In this document: positions 31,063 through 44,063 of the stretch, piece by piece
How the letters are laid out: the number at the start of each line of letters is the position of its first letter
How positions within the stretch are numbered: position 1 is the stretch's first letter
Origin: Thamnaconus septentrionalis
Taxonomy: Eukaryota; Chordata; Actinopteri; Tetraodontiformes; Monacanthidae
DNA: 64,000 nt
Direction: 5' to 3'
NCBI GenBank assembly: GCA_009823395.1
Contig: CM020514.1
Location: 5,239,966-5,303,965 of the forward strand
Position numbers and translations under genes: made by a program
The notes under the pieces: generated by a model
Told to the model about the DNA's origin: nothing
The model's input: the letters and a program-made list of their open reading frames with translations, nothing else
Databases searched by the model: none

Positions 31063-31499
31063 ACCTACTTTGACTTATTTCAACTTTGAACTGATTGATA
31101 AACAACTACAAAAAAGCTATTGCACATCAGTTGACCAGGAGGACCAGGAAAGACCCACCCCCCACCAACCCCCCCCCCCCACCCGAGTCTTTCCTTTGGT
31201 GCAACAGGAGTGACTCATATAAACTCCAAAAAGTGCCACGACTAAGAAGTAGTTGGTCTCCTAAATGCTACAATGGAGCCTGTTGGACGTTTTTTTTGTT
31301 AGTTCAAGAAGCGAGCCAATGATGTTTGTCAAAACTAACAACCTGTGTGAAATTGTTAAAAGTCCAAAAGCAGTTTTAGTAAAAAAAGGTAAGCTGCAGG
31401 AAGAGTCTTGTACAGCTCGCTTGGAAAACATTGGAAGGTGATTGGACCATCCATCCCTGTCTGTGTGATTCTCGCACCCCCCACCCCCAAGCTTTGACA

Positions 31500-31740
31500 C
31501 AACCCCGTCTGCAGCGACGCGCACTGTGGAGCAAATGGATTCCATTCAAGTCAATGGTAGCATTTACACAGGGCGTGGAGCGAAGAGTCTCCGGAGCGTC
31601 CCGGAAGCGCTACGGCGCTCGGCTTCGCCAGACGTGCGTGTCTGGTCTATTTTCCAGTGACTGTCCTCCTATTTCGCCGTTTCTCTCAGCTGCAGACATC
31701 GCATCGCGCCGAACAGGGAGTTAAACACGCACGGCGTCCG
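31500..31740. repeat. Dispersed repeat (tcaatggtagc family)
   Basis: This is the partner of 24660-24930, sharing the ccattcaagtcaatggt core and the later tggtctattttccagtgac, which matches tggtatattttcttagcgac. It is GC-rich, with no frame worth calling. Confidence 0.4.
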
Positions 31741-33789
31741 ATAAGTTTGAAAATACAGCAAAATGCGCAGACTTTGGATTGTGAAATCGTAATATTTTCT
31801 CAAGCCACGTGACATCATGACGCCTGAGTAATCAGTTGACGTTTCGACGATTCACTTTCACTTTGCATTACATAACATCCAACAGAAACATTAGCACAAT
31901 TCTAAGAAAATATTGAAATTGACGTAACAATATGTGAGATTAATGTGAGTGGCAAAGCAACCTTAGATTGAATTTATTACTGCTGTTCATCTTCTGCGGA
32001 TTCAACTACTCTTGTTGTCTTGCCCACTATTTTCTTTACAAGATGTTGAAATTTCCCTTTCCCTTGTCTCGCGGCTCCACTACGGTCCTGAGCTCTTGCT
32101 CTCCTGCAAAAGCCAAGCCTGTCAAACCTTACAAAACTAATGCAGCGCTCCAACTCCGCAACCGGGTCGAACTGAAGCTTCTCGGGAAGTTTGATGATCT
32201 GTGAAGATTCAAACTTGGAAATCCCTGCGATCCAGCTCGCGGTCGGGGTCTTCATTTCGAGCCGCTCCAAATGTGTCCTTTTGTCTGAGCCGTTTCATTT
32301 TGATGGCTAATTTAACCGTTGCGGGCTGGTGCTCGACAAACGTGTCTCCCGCAGCAGCTGCAGCTGTTTTCAGCTCCGATAAACACAACCTGGCCCGCAT
32401 CGCGGCGACAGACGGCCACGGTTAACCTCTCCCTGCCGAGTTGGAGACGAGGAGGGAGGGTTTCAGCGGCCCAGGAGTTGGGGAGAACATCACCCACCCA
32501 GGGGCGGGTGGAGAGTAAAACCCTGAGCTAACAAGTTGATAGCGATCCAATCGTTTGCTCCGGTCAGAGAAAAAAAAAAAACCCAAACCAAAAACCTTGA
32601 TCTGCAGACTGACGACAGCTTGCACCACCTCACGTTCTCTGCAGCTGTACAGAATAATGGATGTAAATGAGTAATTTTTTATGAGCTAAATTATGCAGTG
32701 ACTATTAAAATTTATGATAGATAAAAAATGCATTAATTTCTTTCCTACATTTTGCATTTCATTTTAATCCATCCCCCCGCCCCCGAGAGATTAGGGCTGA
32801 GAAAACCTTGGACGTAAAGAATATTCAGTCATTATCTCCTCGCGCTGCAGGAGAAGAAGGCTGAAGGTTCCTCCGTGTAATGTTTTCCTGCACCGCCTTG
32901 CTCGACTAAGATGGCTTCATGCAGCTTGTCGGGAGTAATCCAAGTCCCTGGAAGCCCCCGGAGATCCCAAATTGATTTGAAGACGTTATTTGTCCTCCGT
33001 TTTTTTAAACAGAACTTTTCACTGTGGGGATTTGCGCTAATGCTTCCAGCTTAGTGGCCGGAGTGCTTGATTTCCAGTTTATAAAAGCGTGTAAATAACA
33101 TCTTCAAAAAAAAAAATAAAAAAAAATCAATCACTTGGATCAAGACGGAAAAACTCAAAAAAAAAAGCCCCTTTAATGATTTTTCTTTTCACCAAACAAC
33201 GTTTTCCTGCCATTTGTTTGCATTTTAAGCCAAGCCTTTTGCCTTCTTCCGCAGTTTGTTTAACAAATTGCTGCAGCGATGCCTTGCCGCAAGCATAAAA
33301 AAAGAAAAGAGAAAAAAAATTGTTTTCGAGACTAAAAATAAGACCTCTTCTTGTTTTCCGCCGGTGCTGGTGTGGATTAATGAGTGCCTGTCATGGTTAT
33401 GTTTGTCTACGGCTGCCAGGTGGCAACAGTTTGCCAACATGTCGGACATGTTGGTTATTGGTCTGATGTTTGCATAACAGCATGTTGTGTTACACTCTTA
33501 AAGGATGGATAAGAAACAAATATGTATCGACTCAACCCACACCCTAAGGTACATGCTAATCAAGCTAATGAAGGATTTAGGAACATAATGCCTTCTGCTT
33601 GATGTAATGCTAATAACCGTAGCTCCTCAAAAGAAGCAAACAAATACATTAAGAAATCATAATGTCAATTCTACTGTAAGTATGCCGTTGCCACCATTCT
33701 CAAGAACTGTGCTCCACAAATAGCAACAAAATGAATCAAAAAAATTTTCAAATTAGGATGTGCTGTGCAAATACAACATTTACACGACA

Positions 33790-33907
33790 ATTAATTAGAC
33801 ATTTGCTCAAGGAAAATTACATACAGGTGGTAAGTGGAAAGGACAGTGAAGACGATTTGAACAAATTCATGATAACATATGCTGATGATATTGTTATATT
33901 CAAATGC
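33790..33907 (+). pseudogene. Reverse transcriptase scrap with YADD box
   Basis: A plus-strand frame reading SGKDSEDDLNKFMITYADDI then VIFKC and a stop contains Y-A-D-D between hydrophobic strands, the catalytic core of reverse transcriptases. Only about 35 codons are open, so the family (LINE or LTR) cannot be told. A chance match is possible but unlikely given the flanking TY and IVIF residues. Confidence 0.5.
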
Positions 33908-34011
33908 TGAGGGGTTATTGGGTTTTTAAGATCGTGAAACCGCAATTCTGTACTTTCAGGAAATGTGTACACATTTTATCAATACCCAGCTGGTAAAGGC
34001 TGAAGGCTAAG

Positions 34012-34323
34012 TGTGATTCACCGCTCACCGGTGTTTGGGAATTGCAGTACAGCAGACGCACAGCTGAAGTAGAGAGCGTTTTTAATCAAGAATCAGGCAG
34101 GACAGGCCGGTCCAAGGCAGGCAAGGTTGACAACAGGAAGTCTGTCTGGAAATACTGCTGGTGAGTCTTGCGTGCAGGACGGTAAAGAACATTTTGGCGG
34201 GGAATGTGTGGCGAGCAGGAGCCTTTATAGCCAAAGATGAAAGCAGGCGAGCTGAATGGAGTCGCTTTGATGGGGCGGGTTGAAAAAGAACTAAGTGGAG
34301 AACAGAACGTCCAAACTGTGACA
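34012..34323 (-). mobile_element. Probable solo LTR
   Basis: On the minus strand this 312-bp unit starts tgtcacagtttggacg and ends gtgaatcaca, the TG...CA convention. It has a TATA-like ctataaaggctcc about 130 bp in and an attaaaaacgctctc polyadenylation-like signal further on. A matching 5-bp target duplication was not found, and the internal retrotransposon region is absent. Assignment to a Gypsy-type LTR is inference. Confidence 0.4.
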
Positions 34324-35566
34324 AGAGGTGGGCGTCTCAATACCGACGTTAATATTGCTATTGATCGATATTCGTGTATTGAGTTTGATATTTTCCATTT
34401 ATATCTATGTATTGGATTTGAATACGTTGATCTTTGCACTACGACAGTGTTGCCCATTAAGTTGAGATAAAATGATCTTTGTTGTTTATTTTTGTACAAC
34501 CGTATCTCATGAAATGACTGTAACAATAATTCCAAACAGAAAGAAAAACAAAAAACTGAATGAAGTGCAAACAACAAGCAGCTCTTTACAGAGACTTCTA
34601 CCCTAATGGTGCAAGAGGCATTGAATGGTGTGGACAAATATTGTCCATTTACCTAAAATGCCCACATTCTGTCTTTCTTTTGAGCTAATGGATATTCTAC
34701 AAAGAAAAAAAAAAATCACAAAAATACTTTAGAATTCGTAATTTGATGACACATTCACCTTGATTAAAAAATATTGGTGTCATTTTGCCTGTGTTGAAAT
34801 GTGTTGCTCTCTCAGTCGTAGACCTAAAAATCGTCTAATTTGGCTTTTCAGAAGAGCATCCATTGGGCATTTTTTTTGAAAAGCATTCCCTCCAACAGGT
34901 TGTCCCTTCACACACACACACACACAGACAGCCGTCTGGCCAAACTTCCAGCGACAGAAAAACAGTCCCGACAAGAAGTGCAACTAGCCTGAAAACTTGA
35001 CAATGGAATGAATCTCCCTTTGGGCCAGACACAAAGATAAAGACAAAAAAACAAAAAAAAAAACAACAGCAGCACTGCCGTTAGCGTGTTTGCCTTGTCG
35101 CAAACGTACCGAGCCTCTCGCCGACATCCGTTGCGGTCATAAGTCTGCCAATCCGACTCGCAGTGCCCACAGCTGTGCGGGGTAATGAGGGATCGGGAGA
35201 AGGAGGCATGCCACACGGGCCAGTGGGGAGCAGCTTGTTAGCATAGTCCTCTGCCAGCGGAAAGGTGTTGCCGGCTCTCTGTTGCGATTTAATTGGACGA
35301 TCCTGTCAGCGTGTTTGTCTCCGTAGGACATGATGTCAGTGACTTTCAGGCAGCTTCCGCCGACGACGCGCCGCCATCTCCAAAATTAACAATGTGGGCA
35401 TGAATAATAACGCCGGGCTGCCAGTTTGAGTAGCACTTTTGTCAGATTTTTTTTTTTGAACATCTGAAACATTTAGGACGGCTGCGTTTCAGACGTGCCT
35501 TTTGAGTGAGCTGCCCCCTAGCAAGCGAATGAGGAGCGATAAAGGAGAAATCTGGAGCCACTTTAC

Positions 35567-35726
35567 CTGTCTCTAATGTTGCAGGTGTCGAACTTGAGCT
35601 CGTTGTGATTCCCCAGCAGGCCCTGCTGGACGTGACTGAGGTTCACCGGCTGCCGGTTGATAAACAGGAGCTGCATGCAGCCCTGGAAGGAGGGCGTCAC
35701 GCGTCCGCAGTCAGAGGCGGGGCAGC
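35567..35726 (-). CDS. cntnap5: cntnap5 exon F: end of laminin G2
   Basis: This 160-nt exon (phase 1 to 2) has acceptor ctctccacccag and donor gtaaag. It encodes residues 320-372: GCPASDCGRVTPSFQGCMQL, then LFINRQPVNLSHVQQGLLGN, then HNELKFDTCNIRD and part of Arg. FQGCMQLLFIN and DTCNIRDR hold the cysteines that close LamG2 just before the EGF module. A sequon (NLS) lies in VNLSHV. QQGLLGN matches the QQGSLGN signature of CNTNAP5 as I recall it. The CPASDC pair of cysteines is shared with CNTNAP5 (CPDN...C) and absent from CNTNAP2. Confidence 0.93.
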
Positions 35727-36186
35727 CTGGGTGGAGAGGAAACACGGTTGCAAACCTCGGTTAGTTTGACGGACGTGTGAGCATAAGGTCAGACCTCCAC
35801 CGGAATTGACCCGGCTGGACCGCTGGGAAGCACTTTATTGATGCAACGCGCATTCATATGTAACTGCGGGTGACCTGTCGAGGCGTGGATCAAACAGCTG
35901 ATGCACATGCTGACTAAACTGCACCTCCTGGCTGGTGAAGATGTTGCTACCGTGTGTTGTTTTTGTGACTAGACAGGTGATAAAGGTACAAGTAATGCCA
36001 GAGCTGAGCTGACATTGCCTTGTCATTCGCTGTTTCAAAATGTGAGCCAGCTGGGGGACATAAACAGAGAGATGGAGTTGAGCAGGTGTTAAAATGAAAT
36101 GAAACATTGATGTATCCGGGAAGAGCATAAACGATTAATGAGATAGGTAAAAACCAGTGTAAGTACAATATCTATGTATCAGTTGT

Positions 36187-36213
36187 GCTATCTATCTATC
36201 TGTCTATCTATCT
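36187..36213 (+). repeat. (TATC)n microsatellite
   Basis: Six to seven units, one variant (TGTC). Confidence 0.9.
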
Positions 36214-36955
36214 AGAGTCTTGACTGCTTTCACTATTTGCCCGTACTAGAAGAAATCACACTGCGTCAGGAGCCGATGAAAGTGGGCCGCTACAATTGTG
36301 CCAACATTATGTAGTCGTAGCAGGGGTTTGGTTAGATAACAGTTGGTTATAAATGCCGAAGGATGTGAAATCTTTCCATCGCATTTGACACATACACTGA
36401 GAGGACACCGCATACAACGTTTTTTTTTGCCTTCATGCCACGTATAAACCAGTATTCAGTACCAGTATAAACTTCACTACCAAAAGCGCCACCTTGCCCT
36501 GTCTGCTATCAAACAACATTCACCTGTAGCCGGGGGGGCTTTATACTGCCTCTTTAAGAGGGTGACGGAGACCCGAGGCTGAGGGGATTTTTGCAACTGT
36601 CTCTTTCAAGGCGTGAGTTCGGGGAGAAAGCCAATGCGCATGTTATTTGACAGCAATAACAATAAAGTATTCCGTTGGAGAGTAAACGTCCGGTGATTGA
36701 CGTTTGCACCAAAGTTACAATATCTGACGATCTAGCCCGCAAAATGCGGCAGGGTTACTAGAGTGCAGTTTGCGCTACTGACTCATCGGGTGCGCATTTG
36801 TGGGCGTTTTTGCGCCTGCATATCATTAGCGCAAAAACCTTTGTTTATACGACGCAAAGATGGCGGAGATGGTTAGTAAGTAACTCGAAGCAGAAGTCCA
36901 ACTTTGTCTATCCGCACCGTCTTTCTGCGCGCGTTCTTTGCCGTCTTCGCGGTGC

Positions 36956-37064
36956 TATGTTAGCGAGCTGCTACTTCTGTAAATACGCCGGGCTGCAGGT
37001 CTTCTTCTTCTTCCGCCTTCTAGGAGTTAAACCACAGCGCCACCTAAGGGCTGGCGTAAGTGGG
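36956..37064. mobile_element. hAT-related fragment beside exon E
   Basis: tgttagcgagctgctacttct and ttcttcttcttccgccttct, then agcgccacc and ggctggc, follow the same order as 7610-7724 inside the hAT element, at roughly 75-80% identity. It ends about 50 bp from the 5' splice site of exon E. Confidence 0.55.
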
Positions 37065-37116
37065 GTGTCGACCCCTGGTCTAACCTCCGACTCTGATAAA
37101 GTGCAAATCCACCTAC

Positions 37117-37260
37117 CTCCAAAGTTGAACGCTCCCTTTGCTTCCAGCTGCTCCCAGAGCTCGATGGTGGCGGGGGGCTCGCTGTCCAGGTTCAGGGAGA
37201 CCTGCAGGTTCCTAGCGTCCACGCTGACCGTGTGCCACAGCCCATCGTTGACCCTGTGAC
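37117..37260 (-). CDS. cntnap5: cntnap5 exon E: middle of laminin G2
   Basis: This 144-nt exon (phase 1 to 1) has acceptor cctctccgcag and donor gtaggt. It encodes residues 272-319: GHRVNDGLWHTVSVDARNLQ, then VSLNLDSEPPATIELWEQLE, then AKGAFNFGG. NDGLWHTVSV is the laminin G core motif and corresponds to NDGLWHSVSI in CNTNAP5. The FNFGG ending corresponds to the YYFGG step before the cysteine-containing strand. The intron sequence immediately after the donor is unusual: a transposon-derived stretch related to the hAT element at 7359-7896 ends within about 50 bp of the 5' splice site. Confidence 0.92.
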
Positions 37261-38342
37261 CTGCGGAGAGGAAACACCGGCATTCAGGGCGCCGTTCATC
37301 CCAGTCCCCCAAACGATCCCTGGAGTTTTGGCACCGCTCTTCCGTTTGCGCGCCAGCCTCCAACGCTGCCATCAAAGCCGTCGTTCTCTCCACAACGAGT
37401 CGGTGTTGCAGCACAAAACCAAAGTCTCTGGACTCTCCGTTCATCAGCCCGGGCAGCAAAACATAAACCTTCCTCCTCCTCCTCCGCACTGACGCCGAGT
37501 CAACAATCTGTCTGCAGGTGTTTGCCATTCAGAGGAAATTAGCAATGCAAAAAAAAATAAATAGGCACAAACTCTTCTGAACTCCTGCTTCTGCTTGTTT
37601 ATCCTTCATTGAAGTGCAAATAAACAAGGCGCATTAATGCTGAACAACTGCTCTCGGCTTTTATCAACGGCTTTTACGTGGGGAAGCTCAGCTAATTAAG
37701 GTGAGTTAATTCAGTTTACGTTCTTGACAAAACTGATGAGCTGCTTTGGAAAAATGAATATTTAAATGTTAAACGTGCACACGCATTAGCACGGTGCTGC
37801 AATCTCAATGATTTTCGTGACTCATTATTTTCGGGTTTTTCAAATTTGCTTGTTGGCAGATTGTCAATGTCTTTAGTTCCTGCCTCTTGCATTGGATCTC
37901 AGTGGGGCTTTTTGAACGTATTTCTTTGACAGTACGAGCCGGATAACTGCCCTCACGTGACAAGCACAAGCGACGCCATCAAAAGGAGGAGCGCGCGAGG
38001 TGCGATGAGCAGAAGTAGGTCGACTTTTCACACTTGTCCGTAAGGTTTCAACACGGGCGTCAGAAGGAATGCGTGACTCACCCCTCGCCGCTCTTATGAA
38101 TGTGAACGAGCGCGATCCTCAAGCCCAATTTTGGACTTGACAACACCGAGTCCCCGGGTTCATGCTCATTAGAGCAAGTGTTTCATGTGGAAAATGGTCT
38201 GAAAAACGGCTCAGACGCCCCTCATTATAAATTGTTCTCTTTCATCAGGGCCGTTTCGTTTGAGCGACATAATTCCCCCTTTAATCAAACTGGCCCTTTT
38301 CTTATCCTCACACTTCTGTATCTCGGAATAAGACAAGAAATA

Positions 38343-38393
38343 TATGCGTGTGTGTGTGTGTGTATAGAAATCTATGCATATGCATATGTACAG

Positions 38394-38427
<34 letters not shown>

Positions 38428-38610
38428 CATACACATACATATATATGTGTATATATACAGTATATATGTAAATATATGTATGTATAAATATATATGTACA
38501 GTATATTCATATCTAAACTGTACACATATACTCACATATGTGTACATATATAGACATACATACATACTTACATATATATTTGAACGTATACATAAATAAA
38601 TAAATAAATA
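38343..38610 (+). repeat. Compound (GT)/(TA)/(CATA)/(AAAT) tract
   Basis: Alternating dinucleotides with tacatac and aaataaat arrays. They give spurious Tyr-Ile open frames on both strands. Confidence 0.9.
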
Positions 38611-40198
38611 AATAAATATGTACTGTCTATATTTGTTTGTAAATATGTATATACTTATACGCACACGTTTGTGTATATACATTAGAAAAAGATGGGCAAT
38701 AAACCGACCCACTGCACTTGAATCCCACTCCTTCTTTTCCGCTGACAGCTCATTCTAGGGGACGAGGGCATTCAAGAGGACTGCTGCCGCCGCCGCCGCG
38801 CGGATGGAAATAACTGATCCACGCCTCGGTTCCGCGTCGGACCCCCGGACTAAATTAGCATTCAGATTGAGCCGTGCCGCAGATCGGGAGCTCAAGACGG
38901 TCACGGTGAGCTCACCCCGGGAGTTATTTCGGTTGGACTAGAATCAGATCTGTCCAGGCTCCTGGGAGAACTTGACAATTTCACTCTCAATCCATCGCTG
39001 CCTTTTTGCTTACAGCACCATCTTTTATCCCGCAAGACCGCCGGCGCCACAGGCCATTTTAGTTGATTTCTTTTTTTTTGTCTCCACCCCATTGACTATT
39101 TTATGGAACAGGCAGCATAACCGCGAGGGAGCGCCGACGAATATCATCGCTCCCGCCCCACCCACATGCATCGTCTTCTTGTTGTCCAGCTAGTGGATGA
39201 GCTTTCTATCTTGAAGGCAAACTTAATGTTTTTTTGGGGGGTTTTTTTGTCAGTGAGGCATTTTGATAAGAAAAATAAAACTTTCAAACTTTAAAAACCC
39301 GAGCTGTGGTTGTGTAACCGCTGTCAAAAAATAAACCTTTAGCCATTTGCACTAAATATTTAAAATTTAATGATGTCGATGTATTGTTGCATGTATTGTT
39401 ACGTGTGTTTCAATCTAAAAGACACGAGCGCAAACATTAGTGTATACAAAGCCTGATTTTGTGAGCACATGGTTATTGCATCAGGTTGCGGATGATTTAC
39501 TTTATGGCGATGCTAGTGCCACATAGTACACTGACTTAGTCCGAGGTGTGAACGTGTAACCTCAGTTACCTTAGAACCCAAACCAAGGTGCTTGGTACAT
39601 CAATTACATAAAAAACAACAACATAGAATGCAATTTAAAACAGCCAGGGTTAAACAGTCCGGCTTTTACCCCAGAAAATCTCTGCAAATAGCACCAAAAA
39701 CAGTGTCCTATCCACAGAGCAGACCTGCACCATACTCATTTCAATGTATTTAAATTAATCATTACGCGCAAAATGACACCCGCTTTGAAACACCGCCAGA
39801 TGCACAAAGAGTTTGCGCTCACGTCTCTGCACGAACTCTGACAGACGTGAACAGCGCCAGCCAAAACCAGACTCAGTTTCGTCCGTCAAGTGTTTCTGCC
39901 GTCAGAGCGGCTCTCTCCGATGATGAGGTGTGCGTGTGTAGAAAAATATCACACACACACACATCTTATCAAATATAAAATCAATATATATATATCAATA
40001 TATATCAATATCTATTTATGTATTCAATCATTTCTTCATTTATTTACTAAGGACGTGAAACATTGATCAGTGACAAGTTCACTAACACTTGAAATATATA
40101 TAAACATACTGACGTGCCTTGACTGCCTTCCAGCATGACCATGACCGCACAGTAACGCACAGTAACGCACAGGGACAACTAATTAAAATGATATATGT

Positions 40199-40231
<33 letters not shown>

Positions 40232-40258
40232 TACATACATATGTGTGTATATATATAT
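40199..40258 (+). repeat. (AC)n(TA)n microsatellite
   Basis: AC units followed by TACA and TA units; a further (CAAA)n run lies at 40356-40390. Confidence 0.9.
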
Positions 40259-42118
40259 TCCAGTTCATCTTGCATCAGCAGCTGTGATATCACTATAAAA
40301 TCCTGAGCAGATCCACATACTGAGCTGCTGTACAAGCGAGCCCATATGTAAACAAACGAAAACAAACAAACAAACAAACAGACAAACAAATATTTTGCCT
40401 TATAAGCCGACAGATTTCATGAATGTTGCATATCGGCCCGTTTGGACGCCTTCCAGTAAATCAAGAGGTGTTTATGCCGACATTTGCTTCTAGTATCTTG
40501 TAAAATTTGCAGCTAAAATTGTAAAACTCGACTGTTACTCTCGAGACGCCGGCCACTTAACCGGCATTAACGCTGTTCAGCGCTAGCGCCGCGAGGAAAT
40601 GAACGCGGCGGGCTTGCAATGTAGATTCTCTGCTGTAATATTAATATAGAGAGCATATTAGCTAGGCCTGTTAGTCGGGTAGCAAGCCAGCTCAAGACAG
40701 ATTTTGAGTCTCATCAAAGATGTCTTGAGCTCAACATGTACTATAAGTGTGTTTGCATGTCCAACAGTCCAGTGTAAATTGGCACATCATGTCCTGTTCC
40801 TGTTAGTTCTGTTCAGAGGTATTGGATGTTGCAACAACGATAATAAATGGCAAGTGGATTACTTTGAACTGAATTTGTATCTTGAAAATAACTTTTAAAC
40901 ACAAAGGGTTAGGGTTATGAATGAAGAACGAGAATGAGAAAAGAGAGTAGAAAGTTCAGATATGTGTGTACAAATGTAGGGAGGAAAAACAAAAAGTCAT
41001 GAGAAAAAAAAATACTCAAGTACAGTACAGATACTTGAAAAACCTACTCAAATACAGCAGCAAAGTATTTGTACTTGTTACTTCCCACCTTTGGTCTATT
41101 AAACTAGTCATGTTGACTGTCTTTGATTGATTCCAGAAAGGTACGATACTACAAAATAGTACAATACTGTGGACAATACAATTTTTGTCGGTGCTACAGT
41201 TTTAATGCCTGAAGATATTTTAAACTACACAAAGGAACGGCCACACGCCGTCGTTCCCGAGTCGCTTGAAAGGTCGCGTGCCGAACGCGGGCGGATTTTG
41301 CTCCACCGCCGGACACTCGTGCACCTCCTGGCCGGAGTGTCACACCAGCACCGATGATCTCCGCTCCCGGAGGAACGCCATACCGATCCATTTCCCTCCC
41401 ACATTAACACTCTGGGGTTCCCCCACTTGAGCCCCGACACCAGCTTGTCAAAGTCGGGAAAGAAAGTGTGAGGTTGCGGGGAAAAAAGGTGAGATGAGGA
41501 ACCGAAGGTCACGTTTAAAAAAGCAAGACAAAGAAAAGGAAAGCTTTGCGACGACTCCGGCGAACCCAGCAGCTCTGTTTGCGATGACGCGTTCCGTTTG
41601 ACATTGCGGACGTGCGGGATCCGGCTTCCCTCGGGAGAGGAGGACTGTTTGGGAAAGGTGAGACTCCTCCAAATTCTATTAGCTTCACTCACTTTTAATT
41701 ACTTTTGAAACCCGGCCGCACGCAAGCGGGCAGACATTGCGGATGGCGCCCCCCACGCAGGAGAGGAGGAGGAGGGTGTTTTTCTTCTTCTTCTTCTTCT
41801 TCTTCCCAGGACAAATCTTTGGCGAGGAACAGGGCGACTTTCAAGAGAGACGGGCTAAAAAGCCTTAACTTTAAAAACCTCCCCAGTCTGTCGGCAGAGT
41901 CCTGTTTACTGAACCGGGCCGATCCTGGTGCACTGCAGGGGAGCGTTTATCAGTCCCGCCTCCATTTTTCCCCTCCCCTCTCTCCACTTGGATCAGACAG
42001 GTTCCAGCTGCTGCCGCTATCAGGGACTGGCATTACTTTGGTGTCCTAATGAAATTAAGGGATTTACCCAGCGCCCCCCACTCCCTCCTCCCGCCCCCAC
42101 TGCTCCCAGTGTGGCCCT

Positions 42119-42143
42119 GTGTGTGTGTGTGTGTGTGTGTGTG
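42119..42143 (+). repeat. (GT)n microsatellite
   Basis: Twelve GT units; a (CTT)n run lies at 41783-41806. Confidence 0.95.
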
Positions 42144-43755
42144 CGCGTTTGATGCGGCACATTTAGGGAGGATAAATCCTGGATTTTCGAGACGAGATCC
42201 CGGGGATTACCTCGCGGCGAAAATTAGAATGTGCTGAGTAGCTTGATGAGCCGCTTGAATTTGTTCGCGAGATGCTATCGGAGGCGCTCCTCCATGGTAA
42301 TTTCGTTTTTTTTTTTTTTTGACCTCCTTCGGTCGCGCCCGAGGAGGACTATAGCGAAGGAGGCGGCAAACTTGATCGAGCGAATGCACGGAACCGAGAG
42401 TTCGATCCTCGATCGCGCTAATTTCACGCCGAGCCTTTATTCCCGCCTAATTCTTCAATCGTTCTTCGCTCCAAACCGCCCGCCCGCCGCCCGCTCGCCG
42501 CCGCAGCTCCTGCTGCAGCCGCAGCCAGGTAATTTAATGCGGCTGGAGATAAATTATATAAAAGGGAATATTGTCCCTCTGGTTGTCTCCTCCATCTATA
42601 TTTCCCCGCAGCCCGCCATCTGCCCAAAGTCCCCCCCACCCCAAACAATCACGGTTATCTCCATTATCTCCGCTAAGCAATCCCATGCAGGGGAGGGATG
42701 GGATTGATATTTCTTCCGAGAGCAAATCCAAGAAAATAAACTTTTCCCGCCCCGCTGCCTGGAAAATTACCCAGCACAAAGATGATGAGAGAATTTTCTT
42801 GAAGAGAATCTGCTCCAGAGGAGCGAGGCGTGCTAGCAACGGGTGGCTGCCGTGCCGCTCCCACCGCTGCGTTTAAAAATCCTTTACTCTGGAAAATATA
42901 TATATATATATCAATGACCGCACACAAAGATGGACGGACGGGTTTTTGTGAATACCCGAGAGATTAGTTTCACGGTCAGCGCCACCTTGAGTTTCCAGCT
43001 CGTTATTGAAACAGGAAGATTCCATATTTGGATGTGTTGGCGGTCTAATTACCCAAAATTAGACCAAATTGGACAAATAAATTTAAATTTTGCAAATTAG
43101 AAAAACAAAATAATTCTTTTTGCCACCATATTTGCACTTACGCATTGGTCTTCTATTTGAAATTGGAGGCTCCGTCCGCCTTTCTATGCAGTCGGTGAAC
43201 AGAACAGATGGAATGTTATATATATTACCATTGGTAATATAAAAAGCCACCCACCGAATTGCTAATTACACTAATTACATGCTAATGTCAGCGTCACCAT
43301 TAGCTTAGCAACAGCTAATGTACATCGGTGACATGACCTTTCCTGTGTTTTTTCGTTTCCAAACCACATATAATCACTTACTTACAAAGGATGCCTACAG
43401 TCACACAAGCGGCAGTGCCACAGCTTGATGAGGCCATGTTGAATTTCTGGTAAAAACACAGCATGGATGCTAAAGACAAAGGCCTCTGCTCTGTGATGTA
43501 ACTTGTTCTCAACACAGTCTCAACAAAAGGCACCTGCAGGGACAATCAAAAGAAAGGACCAAACCAACATTTCTAAGATTTATACTGAGCATCGCTGAAT
43601 GCTGGTTCGCGCTGCTGTTAGAAGTGATGAAGTAATGGGTTGGAAAACAAGCCTGGTGTTCAAGTACAGAGGAAACTTGGCTGGAACGTCTCAAAACAAA
43701 TAGGACAGTGGCAGAACACAATCCACTGTTCTCCTGCCACCGGATCTTTATCGTT

Positions 43756-44063
43756 TCTATTCATTCATCTTCTGTACCCACTTCTCCTGCACTCAGGGCT
43801 GCAAGTTGGTCAAGCCAATCCCAGCTGTCTTTGGCAAAGGCAGGTTACAACCTGGACAAGTGAAGTCATAGAAAAACTAACAGACATTCACCCACAAACA
43901 CGCCTACGGTCAGTCTAGAGTTCTTAATTCACCCCCACATGCAAGTTTTTGTCCACACAGACACAAGGAAAACATGCAAACTCCAGACAGAACGGCCCCG
44001 CGCCCGGGGAATCAAACCCGCAACCTTCTTGCTGTGATGCACAACTGTGCCGCCGTGCTGCCC
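43756..44063 (-). mobile_element. tRNA-headed SINE, inverted (in unit 1)
   Basis: Read on the minus strand it starts with a tRNA-like head whose B-box-like string is cgggtttgattcc, followed by a conserved body (gtttgcatgttttcc, gtgtctgtgtgg) and a tail near gaatgaatag. This layout is typical of abundant fish SINEs. It was carried along in the tandem duplication. Confidence 0.65.

Larger units (their letters stand above)
35727..37116 (-). other. Intron E-F
   Basis: It contains the (TATC)n, a 9-bp hairpin around 36806-36837 (tttttgcgc/gcgcaaaaa) and the hAT-related fragment near exon E. Nothing else is identified. Confidence 0.7.

Noticed and set aside
34086..34637. 183-codon minus-strand frame
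   Set aside because: Overlaps the probable LTR and AT-rich debris; no domain or splice context in keeping with a gene.
38178..38712. Tyr-Ile-rich open frames on both strands
   Set aside because: Same cause: compound microsatellite at 38343-38610.
41225..41692. 155-codon minus-strand frame between exons D and E
   Set aside because: No similarity to the CASPR family, and exons D and E already join in phase; an extra exon would not be needed.
42231..42707. 158-codon plus-strand frame
   Set aside because: No start context, domain or splice signals; runs into the duplication boundary by chance.
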